This document shows positions 43,461 to 57,900 of a stretch of DNA of 64,000 nt, one piece after another. The stretch comes from Piezodorus guildinii (Eukaryota; Arthropoda; Insecta; Hemiptera; Pentatomidae). Within the stretch, counting starts at the first letter, position 1; the number at the start of each line of letters is the position of its first letter. The stretch lies in contig CM041292.1 of NCBI GenBank assembly GCA_023052935.1, forward strand, positions 143,929,143-143,993,142, in the 5' to 3' direction. A model generated the notes under the pieces. It ran no database searches. It saw nothing but the letters and a program-made list of their open reading frames with translations, and had not been told where the DNA came from. Both the position numbers and the translations under genes were made by a program.

Positions 43461-43744
43461 ATGCCCCGAAGTATACTGATTTTTATTTTATCATGAATAA
43501 TTTATGCTTAATATTTTGATTTTTTCTTCCAGTTATATTTTTATTGCAATTAAATTATGTTTATCACTCCATTATTAGCCTTCTCCATATTTCTACCTAC
43601 CTTTCATACCTCTACCTTCTCAATCTATATAACTATGAACTGTTATTGGTAATATATTTGAAATAGCATTATTTTACGTCAGCAAACATCACCTATGTTG
43701 TGGATTGCCTGTATCAATAAAATAAATAAATAACACTAAGCTTA

Positions 43745-46700
43745 TGAAAAAAGTTGGTAAAAATAAAAAGGTATGGAAATTAATAAACACATTTCCACTT
43801 TTATTACTGTCAGGAGTAGAAAAGACAAGTGGTTTTTTTTTTTTTTAAGACGGTTACACAAAGATCACAGCAATAAATATACAAAACCATATTTATATCC
43901 ACATCATATGTATATATCATATATATATATAGATCATTTATAAGGTTGTTTATATATATATGTATATATGTACATATAAGACACTTATTTTTCTTATCTA
44001 ATATATTTTTTGTAATATTTAAACATCAATATTATTTGGTAAAACACTGCCATTACTAAATATACAAGGTTAAATATTGAAAAAAAATCTAATATAACAA
44101 AATTAATTTCAGAAATAAATATTTATGTTGATCTTATTAAATTAAATGTTTGTTATAGAAATTTATAGAAGTAAAACAATTTATAGGAAAAAAAAGAAAA
44201 AAAAAAAAAAAAGAACCTTGTATATCTCAGTTAAGGCGTAAAATGAAGTATGCATTTATTATTTGTTCAACAGAAAAATTCAAACAGATCTTAATCATTA
44301 AAAGCCTTCCTCCTTATGAGTATATTTTCCCTTGATAATTTTGTAAAAATATAGAAAAGGACTAATAATATAGAAAATTATTACTAGAAAATCTATAGAG
44401 CTCTATTCTTTGGTGAGAATCAGTTTTGAGTTATTTGAGAACATATGAACTAACTGTATTACAGCCTCAAAGTCTAGTGAGTTAAAATTTTAAAAACAAC
44501 AAAAAACAGTCTCTTGTGGTATCTTTTTTTAGATACTTTTTTTTATAATTAAATTAATTCATATGATTTTTAAATATATACGATATACTCATGAACAAAT
44601 GAATGAATAAAAACATAGAGCTTAAGAACAAAACATAACAATATTATTTTAAAAATACTCCCATTTAAAATTAATGAGTAGGCAAATATGTTTATAATAA
44701 AACCTTATTAATTTCTTTATTAATTTAAATAAATTATATTGACTTTTGTTTAGTAAGGCTTGTTATTTTTTATTCTTCCAATTTTATCCAACTTCATAAT
44801 GTTCATTCAATATTAGAATTGTCTTTTGTAAAAACTTAATTGAAATGAATGTAAAAAATATGGTTATTTGCCAGCCCAATACATTTATACAAGTGAAAAA
44901 TAAACTGTCCACAGGGTTTAACTGAAATTGTTGATATATTATAGTTAACATAACTATTTACACAATAGTGAAGATAGGCATCAGATTCAAATGGTGAAAT
45001 GATACAATACTTATAAAGAAAGTTATAATATTGAAATATGTTAATAATATTTATTTAAATATTTAAGATTTTTTTAAATTCAGAGTAGTAAAAATAACAG
45101 AAGTTGTATTAGCAGTCTTTAACAACGATTTTTAAAAGAAATGTTAAATGACCTCTCTATAAAAACATTCAAAATTTATAAGTCTGTCTTTATATTTGAA
45201 AATTTATAAATATGTAAACACTGTTCTGCTACTTCATCAAATCGAGTTAAATTAATTAACTCTAACATCATGTCATTATTAATAAAAAATGTCTGATATT
45301 AACATCAGTGAATTTTAAAATTATTGATTTCTCATATTATTTGAACCCTCCTTTTAAAAATAGCTTATTATGTGTAAGAAAAAAATAATCATTACAAACA
45401 TTGTAGATATCATTTGAAAGTAGACAAGAAAGATGGTATTAAATTTTTTTTTTAATAAAACCATTTTTTTTCAATGTAAATTGTATTTCCTGAGATTTTT
45501 CTAAAAACAAAGGATAGAAACTTGAATGATTTAAATTCCCAAAATAATGTTTCTAAATGTAGTAATTCTGGATTCGGAAAAGTTGTCTTGAACAATTAAT
45601 TGTCAACATAACATTTTTTTTATTTTTGTAGAAAGAGAGAGGGAGAAGTTCATCATTTCCATCATGGTTACCTTAACATTACTTTTCTCTCCATCAACTC
45701 GATTCCTGTAAGTCATCGCAATTAACGAGAGAACAGAACTTTTTAGCATTCTAGTTTACTTTAAAACAACAATTGATCAAAAAGTGGTGTAAGGAAAAGG
45801 GACATTATGTGAAGAGCAGCTTGTTTTTTGAGCGGTGTTTTTTGGGAGCCAACTTAAATTGTTCAAATTTCTCTCCTTTATTTCTAAAGAAATGTTTCAC
45901 AGTTTGCGATGGAACTAGGATTCTTATTTTCTTCTGTTATCAATATACTAGAATATAAAAAAAAATGATAAATTGACCTTGGTTATACATTTAAAACCAT
46001 AACAGCAATTTTAAAAATAAATTTAGGTTCAGTGCATAATTTTACTCAATAAGGAAGACAAACAAGACCAAGAAAGACATCTATGGAAGTAATATGATGA
46101 ACAGCAGTCTAGGAGAGAAATACACGACAGATAAAAAAATCTAGGAGTTCATATAAAATTTGTGTTAAAAAGGAATATTGTCCCGGAAATTCCTTGAAGT
46201 TGGAAAATATTTTTAACTAGGTAAATTTAAATAAAAGAAGGATTCCTACTGATTCCCAGTATTTATTCTTGTATACAAATAACTAAAAATAATGTTTTCA
46301 TTAATGAAATGTAAACAATTAAAGTTTGAACAATATCCATGAATGTTAGCAGTACCAAAAAATGTACATTTACCATGCCCAAAAATATATATAAATTAAC
46401 ACATTGACTTAAATATTTTAATATTGGGAATACTTATTTATGTTCACTGCAGTTTAAATTTGGAAAATGGAAAATAACTTTTTGAATATTAAATATTTCA
46501 TACCCTGCTTTAAGACAAACTAAATACTTGAGAGACAAAAAAAAAAATAAAAATAAATAAATAAATAAAATAAAATAAACACCAAAAAAGAGGAAAAATT
46601 AACCAGTGGTAGAGATCTATTTATCAAGTTAGATAAAAAAATCTAACTAAATCACTGTACTTAGCCAATAAATCTGGGCTAAGGAATAAGGAATAGATAA

Positions 46701-48149
46701 CAAATAACATCATAATAACTGGCAAAAATCAAGAACAAAATTATGAATTATCAAAACTTACAGCTTTGCCCTTTGAACAAGAAACATTAACGCAGTCTTA
46801 TTCAAGAACTTTTTCTATTATGGTTGGAAATTGATTTTTATGTAAAAATTGCAACCAAAATGAAAAAAATATACACTGTGATGGAATATACAAAGAAATA
46901 ATACAATTATTTTTTATGAAATATTAACTAATCATAAAGAAATTTCTTAAAAGCAAATAAAATAATTTCTTTATACATAAATAAAAAAATGTTATTTTAA
47001 GAAATAAAAAATAAATATATATATAGATCAATGGATGAGAAAAAAATATAGATAACAGATAAATAAAAACAAAAAGGATAGATGAAAGTTCAGCTTAAAA
47101 AAATAAATATACAAAAAGATAATAAATTAGTGAGTAAAATTTTTTTTAAAGATTTTATCAGTGATATTTTTTATTTGTTTGTAAGGTAATAGTATCCACT
47201 AAAATTGCTTCCTCCCTCTCTCTCCTCCTTTGCAGGAAATTAATATCAAATAAAAATACGTTAGAAAACAAATAGAAACATTTAAGTGAAATAATATTAA
47301 AAAAAAAACTATTGTATAAAAAATATATAATTAATAAAAATGGATTCAGTTGTAACTAAACTAAGAATATAAGTCATTGATATCTGATATTCAGTCAGAT
47401 TTTAGTGTATCATAACATCATAAAAGTTGTTCAACCAATGTGTTAATTTATTTTATTTCAGAAATACATGATTTAAAAGTTTGAGTTGAAGCCATTATTG
47501 ATTAAACAATTAACTTATTTTAACTAGATGAACTTTTAGATATTTAGCTGTTTGTATTAATCTGATTAAACAAATTACCCACATAACAACTAATAAACAA
47601 AATGCTTTACACTGATATTTTTTTTTTTTTATTAACAATTATATGATTTATAAATCATAATTTACAGGTGCCACATTGACAAATAATGCGCCTATACATT
47701 TTAACATTGCAATATTTACATGAAAAGAAGATACACGAGCTTGGGACAGTGATTAAATATATTTACGAAAAGGAAAAACATTCAGTTTGTCATAGATGAA
47801 GAAAAACCACATTTAATGTTTACACTTTTGTTTATAGGATCCAGGATTGAGAAAAATGTATAACAAAATAGTAATATATTATCATTAAGTTTCAGGTCTT
47901 CACCTCCATTTTATAACTTGGCATTCATAGGTTCAATAATATGGGTTTGTCCAATGACACATTCATGGGCACACCCATTAAAAAAAAAGTGTTACAATAG
48001 ATACTATTAAGATATTAATTTTTATTATTTTTTTGCTGTAAAATTTATACAATTATATAATTGTATGTATAAATATATAGAAAACTTATAGCATACATAT
48101 ATATATACATATAAAATTTATATTTAATATATTATATTTATATTTAATA

Positions 48150-48224
<75 letters not shown>

Positions 48225-48788
48225 GCGTGTGTGTATGTGTATTTATACATTCATTTTAGCTACTTTACAGATTGGTTTTATTGAGAATTTTTTTATTTAC
48301 ATTTAACCAAGGATTATTTTTGGAAGAGTGGTTAAATGAAAGTTTATGCATAAAAAATGCTTATATATTATAAGGAATAGAGAAGAATATATTCCACAAT
48401 TGCGATAATGATTGTTTCAATCAAGGCTTATGATTTGATGTTATGTATATTCAAGACATTTTTTCAGCATTATCACTTGTAAAGAACAAGTACTTGACTA
48501 CTAAATAAATATTATTATCTTAAACCAAATAGATTAATCAAAAATATCTTTAATACACATACGTCTCAGCTTATTTATATATTATAGGACACAATACAAA
48601 AGATTATTAGTATATCAAAGTTTTCTTACCCTTAGAAATGCACGCTGTTTGGATATCGGATTTACAAAATCTTTTCCCAAAACTATTTGTTTTATAAAAT
48701 AAAAAATATCTCTCCATTATAAACTGAGAGCATTTTTTCTCCTTAAATTTATAAAAATCCAGTCTTTTTTTTTTTTTCAAACACCAAA
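43745..48788. other. AT-rich gene-free stretch, may include the gprs 3' UTR
   Basis: Five kilobases of A/T-rich sequence with homopolymer runs (43829-43847 T, 44190-44213 A), (TA)n, and no coding region or transposon that I recognise. The end nearest 48789 must hold the gprs 3' UTR; its extent is unknown. The single open frame at 45773-45958 looks random. Confidence 0.5.
48147..48225. repeat. (TA)n microsatellite
   Basis: About 75 bp of nearly pure TA dinucleotides, followed by a short (TG)n-type stretch at 48224-48240. Confidence 0.95.
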
Positions 48789-48962
48789 TTATATTCCATA
48801 ATCAAATGACTCCCATTCACTAAATCGTGAATCTTGTTTCTGTAATCGTCTCTGGCATGCTTCTAGATAACTATCTTGTATTCTATACATTCCAGAATTT
48901 GCCTGATACATAAGTGTTTCCAGAATCCGTTCATTTTTGATAGCTTTACTCGGGAGAACAAT
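48789..48962 (-). CDS. gprs: gprs last exon and stop
   Basis: [20 protein letters not shown], then [20 protein letters not shown] and EWESFDYGI with TAA at 48789-48791. Acceptor TATTTCAG. The V.Ps..i....i..al.y... pattern closes BTB/BACK proteins of this type. Confidence 0.92.
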   Translation of the reverse strand: MVLPSKAIKNERILETLMYQANSGMYRIQDSYLEACQRRLQKQDSRFSEWESFDYGI

Positions 48963-51900
48963 CTGAAATAAAATCATCAAATAAAACTATGATAAATGTT
49001 AATTATTTATTTAATTACAACATTTGGATACATTTTAGATTGTTGTTATTAAACTTTCGTTACATCATTATATAAATTTTATACAAAAGGAATTCCTGTG
49101 AATAATATTAAAACCTATAAATATCAAACTGTTTGCCAAGAACAAACAAGTTTAAAATAAATTAAACTTATAATAAATATAGATATTATATTTTTTGTTG
49201 AGGAATCATGGCTAGCTAGACTACTAAGCCAAAGAAATTTGATGAAAGAAAATGAATTTGAATCCCAGTCTCACCCAGACTTTTTAAGCATATAATTAAA
49301 AGAGGATTCAGGTATTATTTTTGAAGATAGAGATAAATATTTATAGAGTTTTAGAATCAGTAAACTGTGATAAACAAAGAAAAAAAAAAATCAACTATAT
49401 GGTCATCACAAATTACAAAATATGTAATTTCTCTCAAAATTGGTTATTATTGAAGATTGAATAAAAAGGAAAATTGACAAGGACTATAGAGAAAATACAA
49501 AGTTCTTTTGGAAAAAAGTTAAAGCACTTAAGGGTAAAACTTCCAAAGAGATCAGAAACATAAAGACGAAAGAAGACATATGATTGCAGACCCCGACAGG
49601 ATCTTGGATCGATGGGGACAAAACTTCTCTTCACAGTTCTCTGACTCCATGGAGTACCAGAAGAAGTCAGCGACTGTGCAGGAGGAAGGAGAAGGATATG
49701 ATATGATATTGGAGGAAGACATTGAAAGGGCCTTAGACCGTTTAAAGTTAGGTAAAGCACCAGGCAGAGATGGAATTTTTCCAGAATCTATCAAATATGG
49801 AGGTAATGAAATTATAAAATCACTACAAGTACTTTTTCAAAAGATATGTGGCAGTAGGTTATCCCGAAGGACTGGGAATATAATATCATTGTACCAATAC
49901 ATAAAGAAGTACAACGGAATGTGGTAACTACAGACCAATATGCTTATCCCAAGTAACATACAAACTGTACACCATTATTCTTGAAAACAGGTTAAGGGCA
50001 CTGATAGAGCCAAAATTAGAAGACCAGGCCGGATTCAGACCTGGAAGACAAACGCAGGATCACAATTTGCTCTCAGAACAATCATTGAAAAGGCATGGGA
50101 TACAAATCGGAGTAATTATATTGCTTTTCTGAATCTAAAAGCTGCCTTCGACTCAGTACTCCGAAATGAAATCTGGAGGGCACTTAGAGCCAAAAAAATT
50201 CCTACAGGCCTCCTGGAGGCGATTAAATCAACATATCAAAGCACGAAAGGAATAGTGCGTCTCAATGGCCAAGAGTCCAAGCCATTTTCATTGGAAAGAG
50301 GTGTGAAACAAGGTGACAGCATCTGTCCATTATTGTTTATTGTATTTATGGATGAGATCCACAAGATATGTAGGAGAAGAACAGCTTGGAGTGCGGTCGG
50401 TATGAGGAACATGAAGACAGTGCAAGTGCAGGCGTTTTTATTTGCAGACGACATTGCTGCAGTGTTTTAAACTTTAGAGTGACTGAAGATATTACTGTAA
50501 CACAATATCATACATGGATAAAGAAAAATATTAATAACTGTTAAATACCTTTATCAGATCTTGAGGAGATATCCTATACAGTTTTAAATCTCTTGATAAC
50601 CGTTCCATGATACATTTAAATTCAAGTTTGGCATCTATTTTTGAAGATGTTTTTGTTTTTATCTTGTGTTTAGCCCAACTAAGCATTGCTTCAAATTTCC
50701 TTACCTCAGCTATATCTAAGTTGCGACACATTATCATTTGAACCATTGACTCAGAAAGTGTCAAAAATTCTGGTGTTGGGAAAAGCTGCAATTAAAATGA
50801 ATATGTTAATGAAGAAGATATTTTTAGTATAGAACTTTCCAAATTGTCCGTAAAGATGCAATGAAGGATAAGATAGTTTGGGAGTGGTCAAGGAGTTATG
50901 TTGAAAAAAGCAAAAACTATTGGTTTCACAATAAATTGTATACTTTATTTTCAAAATCATTTCTTAATTTAAAGGGAGCAGTGTGGTCTCTAGTTACTGG
51001 TATGGTACTAGTCTACTGTTCTCTGGGTCCAGGGTTCGAATCCCGGCTGTGGCAGAATATTATTTATTCTGTTAATTCAGCGACCTTAGGGTATGAAGAT
51101 CCTCCTGGGGTCGATCCAGCCTCTTTAAAGTGAGTATTCAAAATTGGGGAAAAACCTGGTGACTGAGTGTGATCAAGGCCTAATCACCTCATTGCCTGGC
51201 TATTGGCCTAGAAACAGTATGAATCTTTATATGTACTGAGCCATAGACCCTACATGGATTGTAGTGGTACAGTTTTTTTTTTTTTTTTAACTTAAGTCCA
51301 AACTATCTTATTCTTCATGAATATAAATTTCATATCTTAAAGCATGAACATTCATTCTTCAATGACTCTTCATAGTAAATAATTATTTTACATGTCTTGA
51401 TCCAATAAGATTAAAAATCCTCAAATATTTGTTTTAGTTTAGTCACTTTTAATAAAAAGAAAAAAGAAATTCTACTAATATAAAAGGCCAGGTAATTCTA
51501 ATTTTTACATCTATTTTAGGATTCCCACTATAGCATCGTCTGATTAGCCACAGTCCAGACTTCACAATTTAGAATTGCATAATAATAACAGAAAAATATT
51601 AATGTTATTATTTATTTCATAAGCTGCAAAGCTCATGAAGTTAATATAAATATTTCTAAAGCCCATATTGATCATTAATTGATCTAGTAAATTTAAGGTA
51701 CTCTTTCACTAATTTACCTGGTGAGCTCTAGTTTCTACAAAAGCAAGTATCATGTTGACTAACTCTGAAGCTGACGTGTACCTCCAATAATAATTTTCTA
51801 GTGAGCATAACATACAGCAAACCTGTAAAAGTTGATTAAATAATATTTATATTTTTGTAATTTAAAAACCAGTATTTTAGTTAAGTAACTATCTTTTATA

Positions 51901-54900
51901 ACAGAAAAACACTAAACATTTATGACCAATGCAATGCATTAATTCTAAGCATAACCTTTTTGCTAGGAAGCTCATCCCTCTGGGTTGTTATTTGAGTTAT
52001 TCCTCCAAGGAATATGAATATGAATATGGTATGGATATATTGGTGAATAAGGACTTGAGGGCAAACAGGTACACCTTTCTGGAGAGAGGGGAGGTATATA
52101 TAAAGTTTACCAATATATATTATATTTTGTGATCTGTATAGAGATCACCTTGAAAGTGGAGCACTATCCCAAAGTGTCAAAAGAATAGAGAAGCTGAAAA
52201 ATGCGCTAACCTGGTAAGGAAATGGCAAGAGGAGTAAGATGAAGATGGCAGCTGCGAAAATACAGTCAATCCTCTTGAAAGGCAAAACATATAGGGCATA
52301 CCCTATAACTCTCTGTATAGACAGTAAGCAGATATGTCCAAGTGAGGAGGTAGCCTAGCTAGGTATAATGTTTGGTGGAAACTTCAACATGACCCCTTAT
52401 TTGGACTACCTGGTAATTGGGTGGCCCTTGCCTTAAATAGCCTTAGTCGTGTGGGAGATGCTTTCTTGGGCCTCAGATACCCAGCTACCTTGACCATTTA
52501 CAAAGGTGTGATTTTGAGTATTCTGAGGTACGCATCTCTCGCATGGTATGAGAACCTCTCACTCGAGAAGAAGATTAGCCATGATTCAAAGAAAGGCTCT
52601 GCTTCGGGTCACTAAGGTGGTACACCTCCGGGACAGACCATGTCGCATGAGGCGGTGCACGTCCTTGCAGGAGCAATACCTCTCCACCTCATCCTACAAG
52701 AAGATGGATTGAGCTATTAATTGAAGAGGGACGGTTCAGCAAGACTTCCACTGAATGTTCAGGAGAGAATTGACGAGAATCCCACAAAATGGAAAAGAAT
52801 TCGGAGTATACTATAAAAGAGTGGAACTGACGGTGGGAGACAACTCAAAAAGACTGTACACTAAGGAAGAACTTCCTCACCGTCCAATCTCGTCTAAATG
52901 CAAAATGGGTTCTCCCGGACTGTTGAGCCTCACAATTTCTCATGGGGCATAGGGGCTTCAGGGTCAAGCTTTCTGGATTTGGGATAGATACCGATCCCCT
53001 ATGTCCTAGCTGTTGGTGTCCTGGAGTCAGCCAAACATGTTTTGTTAACGTGCACCGCCTTTGAAGATGAACGGGCCAAATTGCTAAGGAAACCGGACTC
53101 TATGTCCTTTTTCGTCTCAGAGGACGATTTTCCTCAGCTTTGACGGAAAACAAATATCCATACTTTAAAGAGTTTGTAAAGGGGTGGACATCGGCTGTGG
53201 GCCCAGCTCATTTTAACATTGGAAGAAGACCAGCCTGGAGGATTGTAAGCATTGGAGGAGCTCAGTAAATAGAAGAAGATATACTTAAACAAAGTTAATT
53301 GGAAACAGTAACTTCCTGGCCTAATCAGCAAGTTAATGTTACCATAACCTGTATTTCATATTGTGCAAGGTAGGGTGAATAAATAAATGTCAAAAGAATA
53401 GCTCAAAATAATGGAATAGATAATTACATAGAACATTTTATAAAAGTTTTACATATGTATAATGGTAATAATTTTATATTTATTTTGATTTTGATGAAAA
53501 TATCAATATCATTACCACTTCAATACGGAGAAATTGCTTAGCATGGTGAAAACAAGCTTGGAGAAGTTCTGGAAGATCATAGTGTTCTGCTGCACATATC
53601 AGTCCAGGAATATTGGCACATGTAAGAGGGCATGAACTAGTATGTAGATAATCCAGCAGTATTCTGAAGGTATCAGCATCAAACTCTATAATTGAAAACT
53701 AAACAAAAAAAAAAAAAAAAAACATGTAAAATTTGTCTATTCTATTATTGTATTTTGCACTTTAACATATAATTATTGATATATGTAGATAGTTAATTTT
53801 GAACTGAGTGGACAACCAAAGTGATTAATTAAATTATTCTATTATGAAGACATTACAGAATAAATAAAAGTCTTTCTTGTTACATTAAATTTTCCTAAAA
53901 TAAATAACAAAAATTTGAATAGTGTAATTTTACTCCAAAACATTTCTTAAATAATCATGGCTGCCAGTAATGTCATAAAGCAGGAAGCACTGTGCTGAAT
54001 GCTTTTGTAGTAATAGTTTATCATTTTTTTTAGATGTATCTTTATTTTTAAATGTTTTAAGAGATTTATACGTGAGTTAGGCTATTTGCATAGAGTTAAG
54101 GTTCTTAACAGGGACCAACCCATATTGACTTAACCTAGAACACAATATTTAAATAGCCTGTTAAAAGGAAAAAGCGACAATATTAGGAGCAGCAATGCTA
54201 AGCGGAAACCTCTTACTTGCTGCTAGTGCTAACACTAAATGCTTTTATAATGATGACATTGTAAAACTGACATTGTAACACCATCATTCAAATATTTCTT
54301 CACTCTGACTTTGCTGTAAATAGAAACCGGATTTCCATGTTATTTCACATTCAACATTAAGGCAGATTGTTGCTGACCATAGACCAGCCTGGCTGCCAAT
54401 CAGTGAGGAGTGGTCACTGCTTTTGGAGGGCAGCAGTGATAAAAGTAACAACTAACTAGTGTGTTTTCAACCAATCTCCAATTTTTATAGTATTTATGGG
54501 TTTTATGTATTTATAATGTTTAATATTATATTTTAATAATATATATATTATAATATATAATATATATATATATATATATATAAGCGTTTGCACGAAGGGT
54601 GAATTCAGTGGTAATTGTAAAAAATAAATGTTTCCACTCCAAACTAGGTAGTCAATAGGTAGGTCAGCAAAAATGTAGGTAGACAAAAAAATTGTTTACC
54701 TCAACCTGAGCTAACTTTGCTCTGTCTACTTTCTGCACATCAGCACAAACACTCAGTCTTGGTACAGCAAGTTGAGAAGGAGCTTGTTTATCTTTATCTT
54801 TTCCATCTTTTCCTTCTTTGTCTGGAAAAGAACAATACAATTATTAGTAGGATTTGAATGTTTGTTAAAAAAAGCATCATAGTGCTTTTTGCTCTCTAAC

Positions 54901-57900
54901 AATCTACAATGTGATCAGTACAATTTAAATCTTAGCTTATTAAACTACACCATCTGCACCACACACTTATATATTATATTAATATATATATTATATTGAG
55001 GTCTGTTCCATTGGTTGTGTGATGAGAAATATAATGGATAGGTGTGGTAAATGGAAATTTGAAAAAAAATAAAGTTCTCTGTCTACATTAATTGTAGAAA
55101 ACTAAAAAGTCAAAAAAGATATAGAGCGAAGGTTGAAATAAACAGAATCTAAGAAACTCAAAGAAGCAGTTAGTTCAAAATAGAATAGATTAAAAATTCA
55201 AAAGATGTCATGAAAAATTTACTCTTTTACAGCTCAACACCATTACAAACTGATTTCATATCAGATTTATTCTTTATTTTTATGCAGCCAACTTAAAAGT
55301 CAATATTAGTCTCAAAAATGTAGGAAAGAAAATTTAGGTATATTAGAGCATTGACATTTATCAATCTGATACTTAGTCACTAATACTCATAAGCAGCAGT
55401 TATAGTTAAAAAAATATTATTTTTTATACTTCACTAGAGAAGAAGCTTGATCTTATATGATATTTTATTTATAAACTGTATTATTAATTTGTTTTTCATT
55501 TACCGATTGGTTATTTTGTGAATACACTTGAATTAAACAAATCAGAAGAAATTACTAAAGCATAAATTTTGTAAGTTATTTTTAATAAGTTTAGTTTTTA
55601 TAAACATAGCTATTTAAAGAATGATAATATACTAAGCTTAATAAATAATCACAAATATAATGTAAAACACAAAACAATCTGAGCTTATCAGTTTTTGTAA
55701 TTAAAAATTTGCTTGACTTGGAGTTTTATAAAAAAAATAAGAACATAATCTGAAGATATCTATTTCATCTACAGTGAGTGTCAAAAGTATTCGGAATTCT
55801 TATTTCTTTTCATTTAATAAGTACATTTCACAACTATGAATTTATATAATTCTTTTTAACTCATAAATCTTTAAAATAGACCCCCATAAAGGAAAATCAC
55901 TGACCAGATAACCGGAAAGTTTATTGTTATTAAAAATATCTGATTAATAATGTAAATTTACAAGATCATTCAGTGTCAAAAGTATTCAGAAATCGTAATA
56001 TCCTACTGTTTAATGGCTTCAAATGTTCTTATTTTCACTAATCTTCGACATAATTTTATGTTCTAAACAATTCTTCTCCCTCATGTAACATATAATCAAC
56101 CTTGGAAAGAATTCTTTTAAAAATAAGGCCTTAAAATAAAAATGCAACGATCGAAAAACGGCTGCAAACATCTTTTTTTTACAGAGAAATGATTGAAATG
56201 TAAAAAAAAAAAATGTGAGAACATCTGGATGGCTGAGTAAAGTGTAGAGGATATTATAATAAAATATGAAATAAAAAAAGTAAGCCCCCAAAAATTATTA
56301 AATATTAAAACAGAAAAACTGATTATTCATCAAATAAGAAAACAATACCTAAATGAGTCAACCTTAGCTTATTTATGTATTTTTTAGAACTTCTGGATAC
56401 ACAATAAGTGTTTCAACTGTTAGCCGCGTTCTAAAAATATATGAAAAAAAGAAAATCTTGGTACAAGAAGCACGGAAAACGTCTTTCAGCAGGCAAGACA
56501 ACAAGAGAATAGACCGAATATTTAGAACATTTTTCAAAGAGAAGATTGATGATTTAAAATGTTAACAGATGACTCCCATACTAAAATACATGGTTCTTAT
56601 GAAAAAATTATGGTTTAGAGGAAACCAATTAAAGAATTCAGTATGCCATAGTAAAACACCTTGAGCAGTCAGTAATACCTACGTCTGTTTTTCTATGAAA
56701 AGTTTAATACATTGGATTCATAGACAGAATTATGGATAGGTTTGTGTATTTTTTGAGTATGAAAAGCCAGAATTAAAAGTAAAAGAATAATAACGAATAT
56801 ATTAATTTTTAACTTACGCGCGACCATGACCCTGGACATATACACGTTATCTATTCAGATTTAGTTGCTGCAAAATTTTTCAAAAAGTTCTCGAAATCCC
56901 TCTTCTAACATTTCTTTCAAATTTAAATAACTATTTGTGGTTCCTACTAAAAACGGAAATCAGTAAATAGTATATTCAAAATAAAAATTGGGATCACTTG
57001 TAGCAGAGTGGCTAGCATAACAGCCTCCTATGCCAAAGGTCACGGGTTCAAACCCGCAGGTGGTCTTAGGATTTTTTAATGGGAGTAAAAAATCCTTAGT
57101 TATGCCGTCCTTCGGAGGGGACATTAAAAGGTGGTACCGAGCCTGTGCGATGTCAGGTACTCGTTAAAGATCCCTATCCTAATAAAACCTGGATAGGAAA
57201 AATTTAGGACTCCCACTGTAGCATCGTCCGATTAGCCATAGTGACATAAAGTGACATTAAATAAATAAACAAACAATCAAAATAAAAATGGCCTCAAGAA
57301 ACAATAAGCGCTTGAGTGGTATAAAATTTCGCACCAAACAATCAATTAATTAGTAAGATCAATTCCTAGTGTGCTAAAATGTATAATTATACAAAAAGGA
57401 ATACCAACTGGATGTTTATTTATGATCACTGCATTAATATAATTAGGAAGCCACGTAATTCCGAATACTTTTGACACCATTGACATACACTATTTTTAAT
57501 TTTTTCATAAATAAACGTTCAAAATGTTAAAAATTAAATGATTGTTGTCATAATTTTTGGTTTTAGCTATTGTACACCTTCCTTCTAACATTTTAAAGTG
57601 GTTAACAACTCATCAAAAACATAAAAAATAAGTTAAAAGCGAGTAAATTACGAAATGGTAGTGAATTCCGAATACTTTTGACACTAACTGTAAGTATATG
57701 GTACCATAACATAATATGTAATGTCAGTTTACAAAATTTGATTTGGGTGTCAAATTGAGTATTCGACAAATCATGAAATAATCATAATTTCTTATCAATG
57801 AATTTAAAAATCTTGCCCAAATTACACGATAAAAAAATCTTTGAGTTTGTTTAATTTCATTGAAAATAATGACTATTCCTGAATAATTTTTAAAAACCAA

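Larger units (their letters stand above)
37231..43729 (+). mobile_element. I-type LINE, apparently full-length, 15-bp TSD
   Basis: Both ends are defined by ATAACACTAAGCTTA at 37216-37230 and 43730-43744. Order: ORF1 with zinc knuckles, ORF2 with APE endonuclease, RT and RNase H, then a 3' end of (AATAAA)n. RNase H in ORF2 is the mark of the I group. About 5.67 kb after removing the nested Jockey piece (40312-41127) and its duplicate target. Several frameshifts and stops show it is dead. Confidence 0.9.

Noticed and set aside
45773..45958. 61-codon open frame in the AT-rich desert
   Set aside because: Composition is random-like, no neighbours or motifs support it.
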